Shown here piece after piece: positions 32,571 to 43,284 of a stretch of 48,560 nucleotides of DNA. A model generated the notes under the pieces. It did not search any database and was not told the DNA's origin. It saw only the letters and a program-made list of their open reading frames with translations. The position numbers were made by a program, and so were the translations under genes. Location of the stretch: NCBI RefSeq assembly GCF_003024525.3, contig NZ_CP035935.1, forward strand, positions 1 through 48,560, given 5' to 3'. Numbering within the stretch: position 1 is the stretch's first letter; every line of letters begins with the position of its first letter. Origin of the DNA: Acinetobacter cumulans (GTDB taxonomy: Bacteria > Pseudomonadota > Gammaproteobacteria > Pseudomonadales > Moraxellaceae).

Positions 32571-33657
32571 GGCAGAGTAAAACTTGAAGTGCGACATAAA
32601 CCACCTAATTAATTTAAAGGGTTTATGGAGTATATAAAATTGTCATACCATCATCTTAACTTTGAAGATCGTACTGCATTAATGCTTGAGTCAAGAAAAG
32701 AAGGCTTTTCAGCCAGAAAATTTGCTGAACTCATTAAAAGACATCCTAGTACGATCTATCGTGAGCTTAAAAGAAATAGCATCAATGACGTTTATCAAGC
32801 TCGATATGCTTCTGATAACACCTTCGCTAGACGTAGACGTGGTCACAGAAAACTCAAAATCGATTCAATCCTCTGGAAATTTATTGTTGAAGCGATCCGT
32901 TGTTTATGGTCTCCTCAGCAAATAGCAAAGCGTTTAAAGACATTTCCTGATTTGGATCAAACAATGAATGTAAGCCATACAACGATTTATTCAACGATAC
33001 GAGCATTACCAAAGGGTGAGTTGAAAAAAGACTTATTATCCTGTCTACGTCATGAAAATAAAAAGCGAAAAGCTAACGGTGAACCTAAAAAAGATTCTAT
33101 ATTACAGGATATTAAAACTATTCATGAGCGCCCAGCCGAAGTTCAAGAAAGAAAAATACCGGGTCATTGGGAAGCTGATTTAATTAAAGGTAAAGACAAT
33201 AAAAGTTCGATAGCAACACTTATTGAACGAAATACACGGCTCTGTATCTTGGCAACATTACCTGATGCAAAGGCAGAATCAGTGCGCAAGGCTTTAACTG
33301 AAGCTCTGAAATATTTACCTGCAGAACTGCGTAAAACGTTGACCTATGACCGTGGACGTGAGATGTCAGAACATAAAATACTCGAAGAAGATTTAGGCAT
33401 AGATGTATATTTCTGTGACCCACATTCACCCTGGCAAAAAGGCACATGCGAAAATATGAATGGTTTAATTAGGCAATATTTACCTAAAGGGATTGATTTA
33501 AATCAGGCAGATCAGCATTATTTAAATCAAGTTGCCATGTCACTGAATACTCGTCCTAGAAAGGCGTTAGATTGGCTTACACCATTAGAGAAATTTGCTC
33601 AGCTTGTTGATTATCATATGGCTTTTGAAACTGTCGCACCTCATGTTTGAATTCGCC
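32571..33657 (+). mobile_element. ISAba125, left copy (IS30 family)
   Basis: 1087 bases with imperfect terminal repeats starting GGCAGAGTAAAAC (left) and, inverted, GGCGAATTCAAAC (right). Its right end holds TTGAAT (33647-33652), which serves as -35 box for blaNDM-1. It differs from the right copy at a few bases only, one giving Arg instead of Gln after DVYQA. Confidence 0.93.
32625..33650 (+). CDS. ISAba125 transposase, left copy
   Basis: A 341-residue IS30-family DDE transposase. An N-terminal helix-turn-helix (FSARKFAELIKRHPSTIYRE) is followed by a second DNA-binding region and the catalytic core: HWEADLIKGK (first Asp), TYDRGREMSEH (second Asp) and SPWQKGTCENMNG (Glu), then LPKGIDL. It appears intact. 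Confidence 0.93.
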   Translation: MEYIKLSYHHLNFEDRTALMLESRKEGFSARKFAELIKRHPSTIYRELKRNSINDVYQARYASDNTFARRRRGHRKLKIDSILWKFIVEAIRCLWSPQQIAKRLKTFPDLDQTMNVSHTTIYSTIRALPKGELKKDLLSCLRHENKKRKANGEPKKDSILQDIKTIHERPAEVQERKIPGHWEADLIKGKDNKSSIATLIERNTRLCILATLPDAKAESVRKALTEALKYLPAELRKTLTYDRGREMSEHKILEEDLGIDVYFCDPHSPWQKGTCENMNGLIRQYLPKGIDLNQADQHYLNQVAMSLNTRPRKALDWLTPLEKFAQLVDYHMAFETVAPHV

Positions 33658-33675
33658 CCATATTTTTGCTACAGT
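33647..33675 (+). promoter_or_regulatory. Hybrid blaNDM-1 promoter
   Basis: -35 TTGAAT (33647-33652) in the ISAba125 end and -10 TACAGT (33670-33675) just outside, with a 17-base spacer. This matches the promoter generally described for blaNDM-1. Confidence 0.85.
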
Positions 33676-33708
33676 GAACCAAATTAAGATCATCTATTTA
33701 CTAGGCCT

Positions 33709-33770
33709 CGCATTTGCGGGGTTTTTAATGCTGAATAAAAGGAAAACTTGATGGAATTGCCCAATATTAT
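33709..33770. repeat. 62-base aph(3')-VI leader copy fused to blaNDM-1
   Basis: Identical to 31652-31713. It carries the ribosome site AAAGGAAAA and codons 1-6 of blaNDM-1 plus two bases. The match ends where the GC-rich NDM sequence begins. Confidence 0.95.
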
Positions 33771-34563
33771 GCACCCGGTCGCGAAGCTGAGCACCGCATT
33801 AGCCGCTGCATTGATGCTGAGCGGGTGCATGCCCGGTGAAATCCGCCCGACGATTGGCCAGCAAATGGAAACTGGCGACCAACGGTTTGGCGATCTGGTT
33901 TTCCGCCAGCTCGCACCGAATGTCTGGCAGCACACTTCCTATCTCGACATGCCGGGTTTCGGGGCAGTCGCTTCCAACGGTTTGATCGTCAGGGATGGCG
34001 GCCGCGTGCTGGTGGTCGATACCGCCTGGACCGATGACCAGACCGCCCAGATCCTCAACTGGATCAAGCAGGAGATCAACCTGCCGGTCGCGCTGGCGGT
34101 GGTGACTCACGCGCATCAGGACAAGATGGGCGGTATGGACGCGCTGCATGCGGCGGGGATTGCGACTTATGCCAATGCGTTGTCGAACCAGCTTGCCCCG
34201 CAAGAGGGGATGGTTGCGGCGCAACACAGCCTGACTTTCGCCGCCAATGGCTGGGTCGAACCAGCAACCGCGCCCAACTTTGGCCCGCTCAAGGTATTTT
34301 ACCCCGGCCCCGGCCACACCAGTGACAATATCACCGTTGGGATCGACGGCACCGACATCGCTTTTGGTGGCTGCCTGATCAAGGACAGCAAGGCCAAGTC
34401 GCTCGGCAATCTCGGTGATGCCGACACTGAGCACTACGCCGCGTCAGCGCGCGCGTTTGGTGCGGCGTTCCCCAAGGCCAGCATGATCGTGATGAGCCAT
34501 TCCGCCCCCGATAGCCGCGCCGCAATCACTCATACGGCCCGCATGGCCGACAAGCTGCGCTGA
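33751..34563 (+). CDS. blaNDM-1: NDM-1 subclass B1 metallo-beta-lactamase
   Basis: A 270-residue zinc enzyme that hydrolyses penicillins, cephalosporins and carbapenems in the periplasm, anchored as a lipoprotein by lipobox LSGC (Cys26). Zinc ligands are visible in THAHQDK (His120, His122, Asp124), in GPGHTSD (His189), in FGGCLI (Cys208) and in MSHSAP (His250). Pro28, Val88, Asp95 and Met154-type residues agree with the NDM-1 allele. The first six residues come from the aph(3')-VI leader block. The ble-MBL gene follows after 3 bases and is co-transcribed. Confidence 0.98.
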
Positions 34564-34566
34564 GCC

Positions 34567-34932
34567 ATGGCTGACCACGTCACCCCCAATCTGCCATCGC
34601 GCGATTTCGATGTGACAGAGGCGTTTTATGCGAAGCTGGGCTTTGCGACGAGTTGGAAGGATCGCGGCTGGATGATCCTGCAGCGCGGCGGTTTGCAGCT
34701 CGAATTCTTCCCCTATCCTGACCTCGACCCAGCTACGAGCTCGTTCGGCTGTTGCCTGCGGTTGGATGATCTCGATGCCATGGTGGCATTGGTGAACGCG
34801 GCGGGAGCCGAGGAAAAAAGCACCGGCTGGCCGCGCTTCAAAGCTCCGCAACTGGAGGCGAGCGGCCTGAGGATCGGCTACCTGATCGATCCCGACTGCA
34901 CGCTGGTGCGGCTGATCCAGAACCCCGACTGA
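34567..34932 (+). CDS. ble-MBL: Bleomycin resistance protein BRP-MBL
   Basis: A 121-residue protein of the glyoxalase/bleomycin-binding fold. It binds and sequesters bleomycin-type antibiotics as a dimer. The paired beta-alpha-beta pattern is visible, with FYAKLGFATSWKDRGW near the start and GGLQLEFFPYPDLDP then FGCCLRLDDLDAM in the middle. It starts three bases after blaNDM-1 and shares its promoter. Confidence 0.95.
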   Translation: MADHVTPNLPSRDFDVTEAFYAKLGFATSWKDRGWMILQRGGLQLEFFPYPDLDPATSSFGCCLRLDDLDAMVALVNAAGAEEKSTGWPRFKAPQLEASGLRIGYLIDPDCTLVRLIQNPD

Positions 34933-34936
34933 CCGC

Positions 34937-35575
34937 ATGCCCGCGAAAATCAAGATTTGCGGGATCAGCACACCCGAGGCGCTCGATGCGACCATCGCGG
35001 CGCGGGCGGACTATGCCGGGTTGGTGTTCTATCCAGCGTCGCCCCGTGCGGTTACGTCGAATGTCGCGGGCGCTTTGACATCGCGCGCAGCTGGCCAGAT
35101 CGCCATGGTCGGTTTGTTCGTCGATGCGGATGATGCTGTCATCGCCGACGCACTGGTGGCAGCCAAGCTGAACGCGCTGCAGCTGCACGGTTCGGAATCG
35201 CCCGAACGCGTGGCCCAGTTGCGCGCGCGGTTTGGCAAGCCGGTGTGGAAGGCGCTGCCCGTCGCCAGCGCCAGCGATGTCGCACGCGCCGCAGCCTATG
35301 CCGGGGCGGCGGACTTGATCTTGTTCGACGCCAAGACCCCCAAAGGCGCGCTGCCCGGCGGCATGGGGTTGGCGTTCGACTGGTCGCTGCTGGCCGGATA
35401 TCGCGGTGCCTTGCCGTGGGGGCTGGCAGGCGGGCTAAATCCGACGAATGTTGCCGAGGCGATTGCGCGCACCGGAGCGCCGCTGGTCGATACCTCCAGC
35501 GGCGTCGAAAGCGCGCCGGGCGTCAAGGATACCGACAAGATTACCAATTTCGCCTTTGCGGTGCGCTTGGCCTAA
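34937..35575 (+). CDS. trpF: Phosphoribosylanthranilate isomerase
   Basis: A 212-residue TIM-barrel enzyme of tryptophan synthesis that isomerises phosphoribosylanthranilate to CdRP. The catalytic cysteine is in KICGIS (near residue 8), the acid Asp in ILFDAKTPKG (about residue 132), and phosphate-binding loops are in LAGGLNP and VDTSSGVES. GC-rich, alphaproteobacterial in style. It follows ble-MBL by 4 bases and was probably captured together with NDM from the donor. Confidence 0.93.
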   Translation: MPAKIKICGISTPEALDATIAARADYAGLVFYPASPRAVTSNVAGALTSRAAGQIAMVGLFVDADDAVIADALVAAKLNALQLHGSESPERVAQLRARFGKPVWKALPVASASDVARAAAYAGAADLILFDAKTPKGALPGGMGLAFDWSLLAGYRGALPWGLAGGLNPTNVAEAIARTGAPLVDTSSGVESAPGVKDTDKITNFAFAVRLA

Positions 35576-35585
35576 ATCGCGTCGA

Positions 35586-36617
35586 TCAATAGGCGTCGTT
35601 CAGCGCAAAGATCGGCTTGCGGGTGCGCCACTGCCCTCGGGTGAAGTCGGGAAAATCTAACGTGCGATTGCCCTCAGCAATCGATTGTTCCGACAGAGGC
35701 GTGATCGCGCTCCAGGCCAGCGCGTCGTAAATGTCGATTGGCATCGGGGCCTTGGCCTTCAGCGCCTCGACAAAAGCGTGGATCACGAACCAGTCCATCC
35801 CGCCATGCCCGGCCCCTGCCGCCAGATCGGCGTAGCGTTTCCATAGCGGGTGATCGTATTTCGCAAACCAGCCCTCGGCAGGCTCCCAGCGGTGCGGCTG
35901 TGGGCTCTTGCCCTCCAGATAGATCGACTTGTTGACGTCCATCCACAGCCCCTCGGTGCCTTGCACCCGAAAGCCGAGAGAATAGGGGCGCGGCAGCGAG
36001 GTGTCGTGGCACAGCATGATCGTTTCACCATTAGTGCAGCCGATCATGGTGTTGACCACATCACCCAGTGCGAATTTCACCTCGGCGTTGGGATGATCGG
36101 CAGAGCCGTTCTTGACGACATAATCATGCAGCCCGCGCGCCTTACAGCCGAAGCCGCCAGCGCCCGCTTCGCCCGGCAACGCGACCTTCAGGGTGCGGGT
36201 CTGCGGCGGGTAGCACACGCCGGCATCGGCGCAGCCCTGGTACTTCACGGTCAGGGTGGTCGCGCTCGCGCCGGCCGCGGGCGTGCCGGTGAGGGTGCCG
36301 AGCAATTCCTTGCGGTAGGTTTCGACGTCGCCGAAGAATTCGTCGCGGTAGGCCTTGCCCTTCGGCAGCGCCATGGTCGCGCCGGTGAAGGCGGCATCGG
36401 CCTTGACCGAGGTGCGGTGCCGGTACAGGTAATAGCCGTCGGCGATCCGCCAGCGCACCTCGATGCGGTCCGGCGCGGTGGCCTGCGCGGACAGGACGAA
36501 GACCTCGTCGACCGGCGGCAGTTCGAAGTCCTGGGCGACGGCCGAGGTCGCGGGCAGCGCAAGCAGCAGGGCGAGCCCGGCCAGCCAGCGGCGCAGGCGG
36601 ATCGTGGATGCGGTCAT
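35586..36617 (-). CDS. Chimeric ORF: DsbD N-terminus fused to an oxidoreductase C-terminus
   Basis: A 343-codon ORF made of two unrelated parts. Residues 1-150 are a signal peptide and a DsbD alpha-domain (DEVFVLSAQATAPDRIEVRW, KYQGCADAGVCYPPQTR with its cysteine pair). From about residue 155 on it is the C-terminal part of a Gfo/Idh/MocA-type (GH109-like) oxidoreductase, with DVVNTMIGCTNGETIMLCHD, DVNKSIYLEGK and AWSAITPLSEQSI. The join lies near base 36150-36170. It likely marks the seam between two donor DNAs, and the product is unlikely to work as either enzyme. It continues from the cutA gene 4 bases upstream. Confidence 0.75.
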   Translation of the reverse strand: MTASTIRLRRWLAGLALLLALPATSAVAQDFELPPVDEVFVLSAQATAPDRIEVRWRIADGYYLYRHRTSVKADAAFTGATMALPKGKAYRDEFFGDVETYRKELLGTLTGTPAAGASATTLTVKYQGCADAGVCYPPQTRTLKVALPGEAGAGGFGCKARGLHDYVVKNGSADHPNAEVKFALGDVVNTMIGCTNGETIMLCHDTSLPRPYSLGFRVQGTEGLWMDVNKSIYLEGKSPQPHRWEPAEGWFAKYDHPLWKRYADLAAGAGHGGMDWFVIHAFVEALKAKAPMPIDIYDALAWSAITPLSEQSIAEGNRTLDFPDFTRGQWRTRKPIFALNDAY

Positions 36618-36621
36618 TGGC

Positions 36622-36951
36622 TCAGTTTACCGGTCGGCTCTCGGCGGCCAGCCATTGCAGGTATTCGGGCAGGCCGGACGCGGCTTCGACCGCGAGCAGC
36701 TCCGGGAGTTCGTAGGGATGCAGTTGGCGCAGGCGTTCCTGCAGGGCGGGGTAGGCCTCGGCACTGGTCTTGACCAGCAGCAGGACCTCGGCCGCGGCCT
36801 CGACCTTGCGTTGCCAGCGATAGACCGAACGCAGGCCGGGCAGGAGGTTGACGCAGGCGGCCAGGCGCTCGGCCACCAGCGCGGTGGCGATGCGCTCGGC
36901 GCTGTCGGCGTCGGGACAGGTGCAGAAGCAGATCAGGGCGCTCACCGGCAT
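36622..36951 (-). CDS. cutA: CutA-type divalent cation tolerance protein
   Basis: A 109-residue trimeric cytoplasmic protein of the CutA1 family, linked to copper tolerance. Typical segments are ICFCTCPDADSAERIA, RLAACVNLLPGLRSVYRWQ, VLLLVKTSAEAYPALQERL and LHPYELPELLAVE. I chose ATG 36951 because the family starts here; a longer frame to 37122 adds unrelated sequence. It sits between groES and dsbD as in Xanthomonadales chromosomes (from memory). Confidence 0.9.
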   Translation of the reverse strand: MPVSALICFCTCPDADSAERIATALVAERLAACVNLLPGLRSVYRWQRKVEAAAEVLLLVKTSAEAYPALQERLRQLHPYELPELLAVEAASGLPEYLQWLAAESRPVN

Positions 36952-37144
36952 AGGGTAGCGGCTGCCCCGATCCGGCGGGCCTGGCGGACATCCGCGTGCG
37001 GCCCTTGAAAGTCGGCGGGCCCGCCCCATCTCGGTGGCATGCCGGGTTCGCCCGGTTCTGTTGTCCGCGGTTTGGCACTCGCTTCGCGCGACTGCTAAAA
37101 TCGCCGGGTTTTTCCACGTCAATCAACCATTTACCGAGGTTGCC

Positions 37145-37435
37145 ATGTCCAATATCAAGCCGCTGCACGACCGCGTGGTCATCAAGCGCATGGAAGAAGA
37201 GAAGCTGTCCGCCGGCGGGATCGTGATCCCGGATTCGGCCACCGAGAAGCCGATCAAGGGCGAAGTCGTCGCCGTCGGCACCGGCAAGGTGCTGGACAAC
37301 GGCCAGGTCCGCGCGCCGCAGGTCAAGGTCGGCGACAAGGTGCTGTTCGGCAAGTACAGCGGCACCGAAGTGAAGCTGGACGGCGTCGAGCTGCTGGTGG
37401 TGAAGGAAGACGACCTGTTCGCGATCCTCGGCTGA
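37145..37435 (+). CDS. groES: Co-chaperonin GroES
   Basis: A 96-residue lid protein of the GroEL chaperonin. It has the full family pattern: [16 protein letters not shown], the mobile loop [25 protein letters not shown], and [17 protein letters not shown]. It is GC-rich and precedes groEL by 55 bases in the usual operon. It is an intact passenger of Tn125. Confidence 0.97.
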   Translation: MSNIKPLHDRVVIKRMEEEKLSAGGIVIPDSATEKPIKGEVVAVGTGKVLDNGQVRAPQVKVGDKVLFGKYSGTEVKLDGVELLVVKEDDLFAILG

Positions 37436-37484
37436 TCGCGCGTCGCTCCCACACATTTCTCATCCGAATAATTTTTCGAGGTAA

Positions 37485-39131
<1,647 letters not shown>

Positions 39132-39157
39132 GCCCCGCGATCCATCAAGCAAGACCA

Positions 39158-39184
39158 CAAAGCCCGGCCTCGTGCCGGGCTTTG
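39158..39184 (+). terminator. Terminator of groESL
   Basis: CAAAGCCCGGC and GCCGGGCTTTG around a five-base loop, 27 bases after the groEL stop. An 11-bp stem. Confidence 0.85.
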
Positions 39185-39319
39185 TGCGTTCTGGCGTCCG
39201 AGGCGGGAGACTTCCTACCCGCCCCGCGGCAATGTCTGACGCGAAGATCAGAAAACGCCGATATGAACGCGTGCTCGCGGGCGCAACCCTGAGCAGCCGT
39301 CCCTGCAACGGAGCGCTGC

Positions 39320-40849
39320 GTGCCGCGCCTGACCGCACCCCGGCGGCAGGCCGAGGTGTGCGCGCCACTGCCGGCCGCCCACGCCGCTGCGCGTTACGCG
39401 CGCCACCTGCCCGAGCGCACGCTGCTGTACGCGCTAGTGCAGGCGCACTACCCGGACTTCATCGCGCGTCTTGAGGCCGAAGACCGCCCGCTGCCCGAGT
39501 ATGTGCGCGAGGAGTTCGAGACCTACCTGCGCTGCGGCGTGCTCGAGCACGGCTTCCTGCGCGTGGTCTGCGAGCACTGTCGTGCCGAGAGGCTGGTGGC
39601 GTATTCCTGCAAGAAGCGCGGGCTGTGCCCGAGCTGCGGCGCACGGCGCATGGCCGAGTCGGCGCGGCATCTGGTGGACGAGGTGTTCGGCCCGCGGCCG
39701 GTGCGGCAATGGGTGCTGAGTTTCCCGTACCCGTTGCGCTTCCTGTTCGCCAGCAAGCCTGAGGCGATCGGCCCGGTGCTGGGCATCGTGCATCGTGTGA
39801 TCGCCGGTTGGCTTGCCGATCAGGCCGGCGTGCCGCGGGATACGGCGCAATGCGGCGTGGTGACCCTGATCCAGCGCTTCGGCAGCGCGCTGAATCTCAA
39901 CATCCACTTCCACATGCTGTGGCTCGACGGCGTGTACGAGGACACCACCGAGCGTCCGCAGCGCAAGCCGCGCCTGCACCGCACCCGTGCGCCCACATCG
40001 GCGCAACTGACGGAACTGGCCAACACCATCGCGCATCGCGTGTGCCGGCACCTGTCGCGCCGCGGCTGGCTCGAAGGCGAAGACGAATCCGTGTTCCTGT
40101 CCGACAGCGCGGGTAGCGACGACGGCATGGATGGGCTGCGGATGAGTTCGATGACCTACCGCATCGCCACCGGTCGCGACGCTGGCCGCAAGGTCGTCAC
40201 GCTGCAAACGCTGCCTGGCGACGCCGGTCCGCTGGAGGGCGACGCCGGCAAGGTCGGCGGCTTCTCGCTGCATGCCGGCGTGGCCGCGGAAGCACACGAA
40301 AGCCACAAGCTCGAAAAGCTGTGCCGCTACATCACGCGCCCGGCGATCAGCGAGCAGCGGCTATCGATCTCGCCACAGGGCAGGGTGCGTTACCAGCTCA
40401 AGACGCCGTGGCGCAATGGCACCACGCATGTCGAATGGGATGCGGTGGACTTCATCGCCAAGCTGGCGGCACTGGTCCCGCCGCCACGCGCGCATCTCAC
40501 CCGCTTCCACGGCGTATTCGCCCCGAATGCAAACCTGCGCGCGCAGCTGACGCCCTCGGGGCGCGGCAGGCGGCCTGCGGGCGATGCGGCGCCAGTGGAC
40601 GTCAGCGCCCACGACGAGCCGCGCAGCCCCGAGCAGAAGCGCCGTGCGATGAGCTGGGCGCAACGGCTCAAGCGGGTCTTTTCCATCGACATCACCACCT
40701 GCGCCCACTGCGGCGGCGCGGTGCGGATCGTCGCCAGCATCGAAGACCCCAAGGCCATTCGCGCCATCCTCGCCCACTTCGAGAAACACGGCGCGCTGGA
40801 GCAAGCGCACTACCGGCCCGCAGCGCGCGCCCCGCCGCCCGCCGCGTGA
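39320..40849 (+). CDS. ISCR-type (IS91 family) rolling-circle transposase
   Basis: A 509-residue transposase of the IS91/ISCR group, probably ISCR21 by context. An N-terminal zinc finger is visible (VCEHCRAE and LCPSCGARRM). The HUH-type motif is NLNIHFHMLWLDGVY, and later HEPRSPEQKRRAMSWAQRLKRVF-type and CAHCGGAVRIVAS segments precede the end. The start is taken as GTG 39320; a later start is possible. Such elements mobilise flanking DNA by one-ended transposition, which fits the patchwork seen in Tn125. Confidence 0.88.
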   Translation: MPRLTAPRRQAEVCAPLPAAHAAARYARHLPERTLLYALVQAHYPDFIARLEAEDRPLPEYVREEFETYLRCGVLEHGFLRVVCEHCRAERLVAYSCKKRGLCPSCGARRMAESARHLVDEVFGPRPVRQWVLSFPYPLRFLFASKPEAIGPVLGIVHRVIAGWLADQAGVPRDTAQCGVVTLIQRFGSALNLNIHFHMLWLDGVYEDTTERPQRKPRLHRTRAPTSAQLTELANTIAHRVCRHLSRRGWLEGEDESVFLSDSAGSDDGMDGLRMSSMTYRIATGRDAGRKVVTLQTLPGDAGPLEGDAGKVGGFSLHAGVAAEAHESHKLEKLCRYITRPAISEQRLSISPQGRVRYQLKTPWRNGTTHVEWDAVDFIAKLAALVPPPRAHLTRFHGVFAPNANLRAQLTPSGRGRRPAGDAAPVDVSAHDEPRSPEQKRRAMSWAQRLKRVFSIDITTCAHCGGAVRIVASIEDPKAIRAILAHFEKHGALEQAHYRPAARAPPPAA

Positions 40850-41059
40850 TGAGGCGCCGGCCACACAGCCGGCAGCCAAGCCAGAGTCCGATCCGATGCG
40901 GCCACGACCCCGCAGGGCTGCGCTCGGCCCTGTGCCGGGATTCGGTGAGAAATGGCTACGCACTGAGCCGCTGCGTGGCCCCGCGATGTCGAAAACCCAC
41001 GCATGAACCCCCGATCTGTGCCCGATCTGTGCCCAAAGCGGCGCTTGCGCGGCCGCTTC

Positions 41060-41344
41060 CTACCCGCCAGACTCGCCAAAAAGGGCGGTTGAACTTCCTA
41101 TACCCATATCCCACTTTAGGTTTGGCAGCACCTTTTCAATCAGGTGGTTGTTTACACCAATCCAGCTATTGGCCAATTGAATATTGGTTTCGTCTACTTT
41201 TTTTGATTTTTTAAACAGCTTGGTAAAACCGAGTGCCAAAACAGGGGGACCATGTAAAAACGTGCTTCCTGTAATGACTGAACCAACTGTGAGTCCTTTA
41301 CTGACTTTTTGCAATAAGGATGCTTTTTTATGAGCAGTAGACAT
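41060..41344 (-). pseudogene. Truncated acyltransferase fragment
   Basis: A 94-codon frame. Its first 80 or so residues (basic start, a hydrophobic stretch near 18-45, then NSWIGVNNHLIEKVLPNLKW) resemble the N-terminal part of a 1-acyl-glycerophosphate acyltransferase; this is the gene often labelled delta-pac in Tn125. The catalytic His-x4-Asp region is missing. The last residues are read from GC-rich ISCR-side DNA beyond about base 41085. The AT-rich part matches Acinetobacter composition, so the ISCR element broke an Acinetobacter gene. Confidence 0.65.
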
Positions 41345-41582
41345 AAATCTAACCTTGAGTGTAGAGATTTAAAAAAATGTTCCAACTATAAACAACGGAA
41401 ATTGAAATACAATTGTATATTTGAAGATGTTGACATTTTTTATGGATTTACCCATTTTCTGCAATTTTAATCCACTTTATCATAAGTGAAGCATTGGTAT
41501 TTGGTGTATAAAGTTCTTAAAAACTTTTATTGAAACATATATCTCATGTTTTTAGAAATCCGATAAATTGAAAACAATGGAG

Positions 41583-42669
41583 GGCAGAGTAAAACTTGAA
41601 GTGCGACATAAACCACCTAATTAATTTAAAGGGTTTATGGAGTATATAAAATTGTCATACCATCATCTTAACTTTGAAGATCGTACTGCATTAATGCTTG
41701 AGTCAAGAAAAGAAGGCTTTTCAGCCAGAAAATTTGCTGAACTCATTAAAAGACATCCTAGTACGATCTATCGTGAGCTTAAAAGAAATAGCATCAATGA
41801 CGTTTATCAAGCTCAATATGCTTCTGATAACACTTTTGCTAGACGTAGACGTGGTCACAGAAAACTCAAAATCGATTCAATCCTCTGGAAATTTATTGTT
41901 GAAGCGATCCGTTGTTTATGGTCTCCTCAGCAAATAGCAAAGCGTTTAAAGACATTTCCTGATTTGGATCAAACAATGAATGTAAGCCATACAACGATTT
42001 ATTCAACGATACGAGCATTACCCAAGGGTGAGTTGAAAAAAGACTTATTATCCTGTCTACGTCATGAAAATAAAAAGCGAAAAGCTAACGGTGAACCTAA
42101 AAAAGATTCTATATTACAGGATATTAAAACTATTCATGAGCGCCCAGCCGAAGTTCAAGAAAGAAAAATACCGGGTCATTGGGAAGCTGATTTAATTAAA
42201 GGTAAAGACAATAAAAGTTCGATAGCAACACTTATTGAACGAAATACACGGCTCTGTATCTTGGCAACATTACCTGATGCAAAGGCAGAATCAGTGCGCA
42301 AGGCTTTAACTGAAGCTCTGAAATATTTACCTGCAGAACTGCGTAAAACGTTGACCTATGACCGTGGACGTGAGATGTCAGAACATAAAATACTCGAAGA
42401 AGATTTAGGCATAGATGTATATTTCTGTGACCCACATTCACCCTGGCAAAAAGGCACATGCGAAAATATGAATGGTTTAATTAGGCAATATTTACCTAAA
42501 GGGATTGATTTAAATCAGGCAGATCAGCATTATTTAAATCAAGTTGCCATGTCACTGAATACTCGTCCTAGAAAGGCGTTAGATTGGCTTACACCATTAG
42601 AGAAATTTGCTCAGCTTGTTGATTATCATATGGCTTTTGAAACTGTCGCACCTCATGTTTGAATTCGCC
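41583..42669 (+). mobile_element. ISAba125, right copy (IS30 family)
   Basis: 1087 bases, the right boundary of Tn125, in the same orientation as the left copy. The outer flank GTT (42670-42672) matches the base triplet before the left copy. Confidence 0.93.
41637..42662 (+). CDS. ISAba125 transposase, right copy
   Basis: A 341-residue IS30-family transposase with the same motifs as the left copy (HWEADLIKGK, TYDRGREMSEH, SPWQKGTCENMNG). It differs from the left copy by one residue near position 59 (Gln instead of Arg) and a few silent bases. Intact. Confidence 0.93.
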   Translation: MEYIKLSYHHLNFEDRTALMLESRKEGFSARKFAELIKRHPSTIYRELKRNSINDVYQAQYASDNTFARRRRGHRKLKIDSILWKFIVEAIRCLWSPQQIAKRLKTFPDLDQTMNVSHTTIYSTIRALPKGELKKDLLSCLRHENKKRKANGEPKKDSILQDIKTIHERPAEVQERKIPGHWEADLIKGKDNKSSIATLIERNTRLCILATLPDAKAESVRKALTEALKYLPAELRKTLTYDRGREMSEHKILEEDLGIDVYFCDPHSPWQKGTCENMNGLIRQYLPKGIDLNQADQHYLNQVAMSLNTRPRKALDWLTPLEKFAQLVDYHMAFETVAPHV

Positions 42670-42672
42670 GTT

Positions 42673-43246
42673 TTATATCACCAATAAATCTAAATTTTGG
42701 TTTTTAAAATGAACTTATTTAAAATATCTAAAACTGTTTATTAGCTTAACTTGTGATTTAAGTTTTTATGAATATAAAATTGTTAATTTATTAGCTTTAC
42801 AAGTTTATTTAAATTTCATCGTGCAACATTTTTAACCGATTTTATTATCGATGGTATTTTTTTGTCTGCTTTTCTTTTCCTAGTCTTTTATCTATCTGTC
42901 AGCCATATAGTATTTTATTAAATTCTTATGGGAAATGACGAATGTTAAATTATCTTAAGAGCTTTAATAATATCAATACTTATTTGATTTTATCGATAAT
43001 TCTGCTGTTAATCATAATATCTCTAGATTATTTCTAAACTGAATGAATGTTTATAATGAGTGATTCATATTGCTATTGAAATCGCCTTCTCACTTTGAAA
43101 GAAGGCGAGGATGAGGGACTTTTATGTTGAATTATCATTTTAAAAATGCCTTATAAAAGAAGCTTAATGTGTTTTCTTATATAGGTTTAAACATAATTGT
43201 TGTATATCTTAAATCCAATTGATCTTAAAATTTTCCTTTATTTTTT
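42673..43246. other. AT-rich stretch between Tn125 and the resolvase
   Basis: About 570 bases of AT-rich DNA with no large gene. It holds a possible 31-codon membrane peptide (42942-43037) and a hairpin CGCCTTCT/AGAAGGCG near 43083-43107 without a T run. Nothing else is supported. Confidence 0.5.
42942..43037 (+). CDS. Possible 31-residue membrane peptide
   Basis: ATG followed by a short polar start (MLNYLKSFNNINTY) and a hydrophobic run of about 14 residues (LILSIILLLIIISL), ending DYF. A weak GGGAAATGACGA precedes it. The size and shape recall type I toxin peptides or small membrane regulators, but AT-rich DNA yields such ORFs by chance. Confidence 0.25.
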   Translation: MLNYLKSFNNINTYLILSIILLLIIISLDYF

Positions 43247-43284
43247 GTTATGAGTGCGAGAAAATTGTCAAAAAGGTCAATCAG
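43247..43284. repeat. 3'-end repeat, short copy at the resolvase gene
   Basis: The last 38 bases of the 190-base repeat (GTTATGAGTGCG, then GTCAAAAAGGTCAATCAG). The resolvase stop lies inside it, as do the stops at 17813 and 46875 in the other copies. Confidence 0.8.

Noticed and set aside
36614..37456. A 280-codon minus-strand ORF across cutA and groES
   Set aside because: Shadow of the two real genes in GC-rich sequence.
40321..41214. A 297-codon plus-strand ORF overlapping the ISCR transposase
   Set aside because: Arg/Ala/Pro-rich frame typical of GC-rich shadows; it runs into AT-rich DNA past the ISCR boundary.
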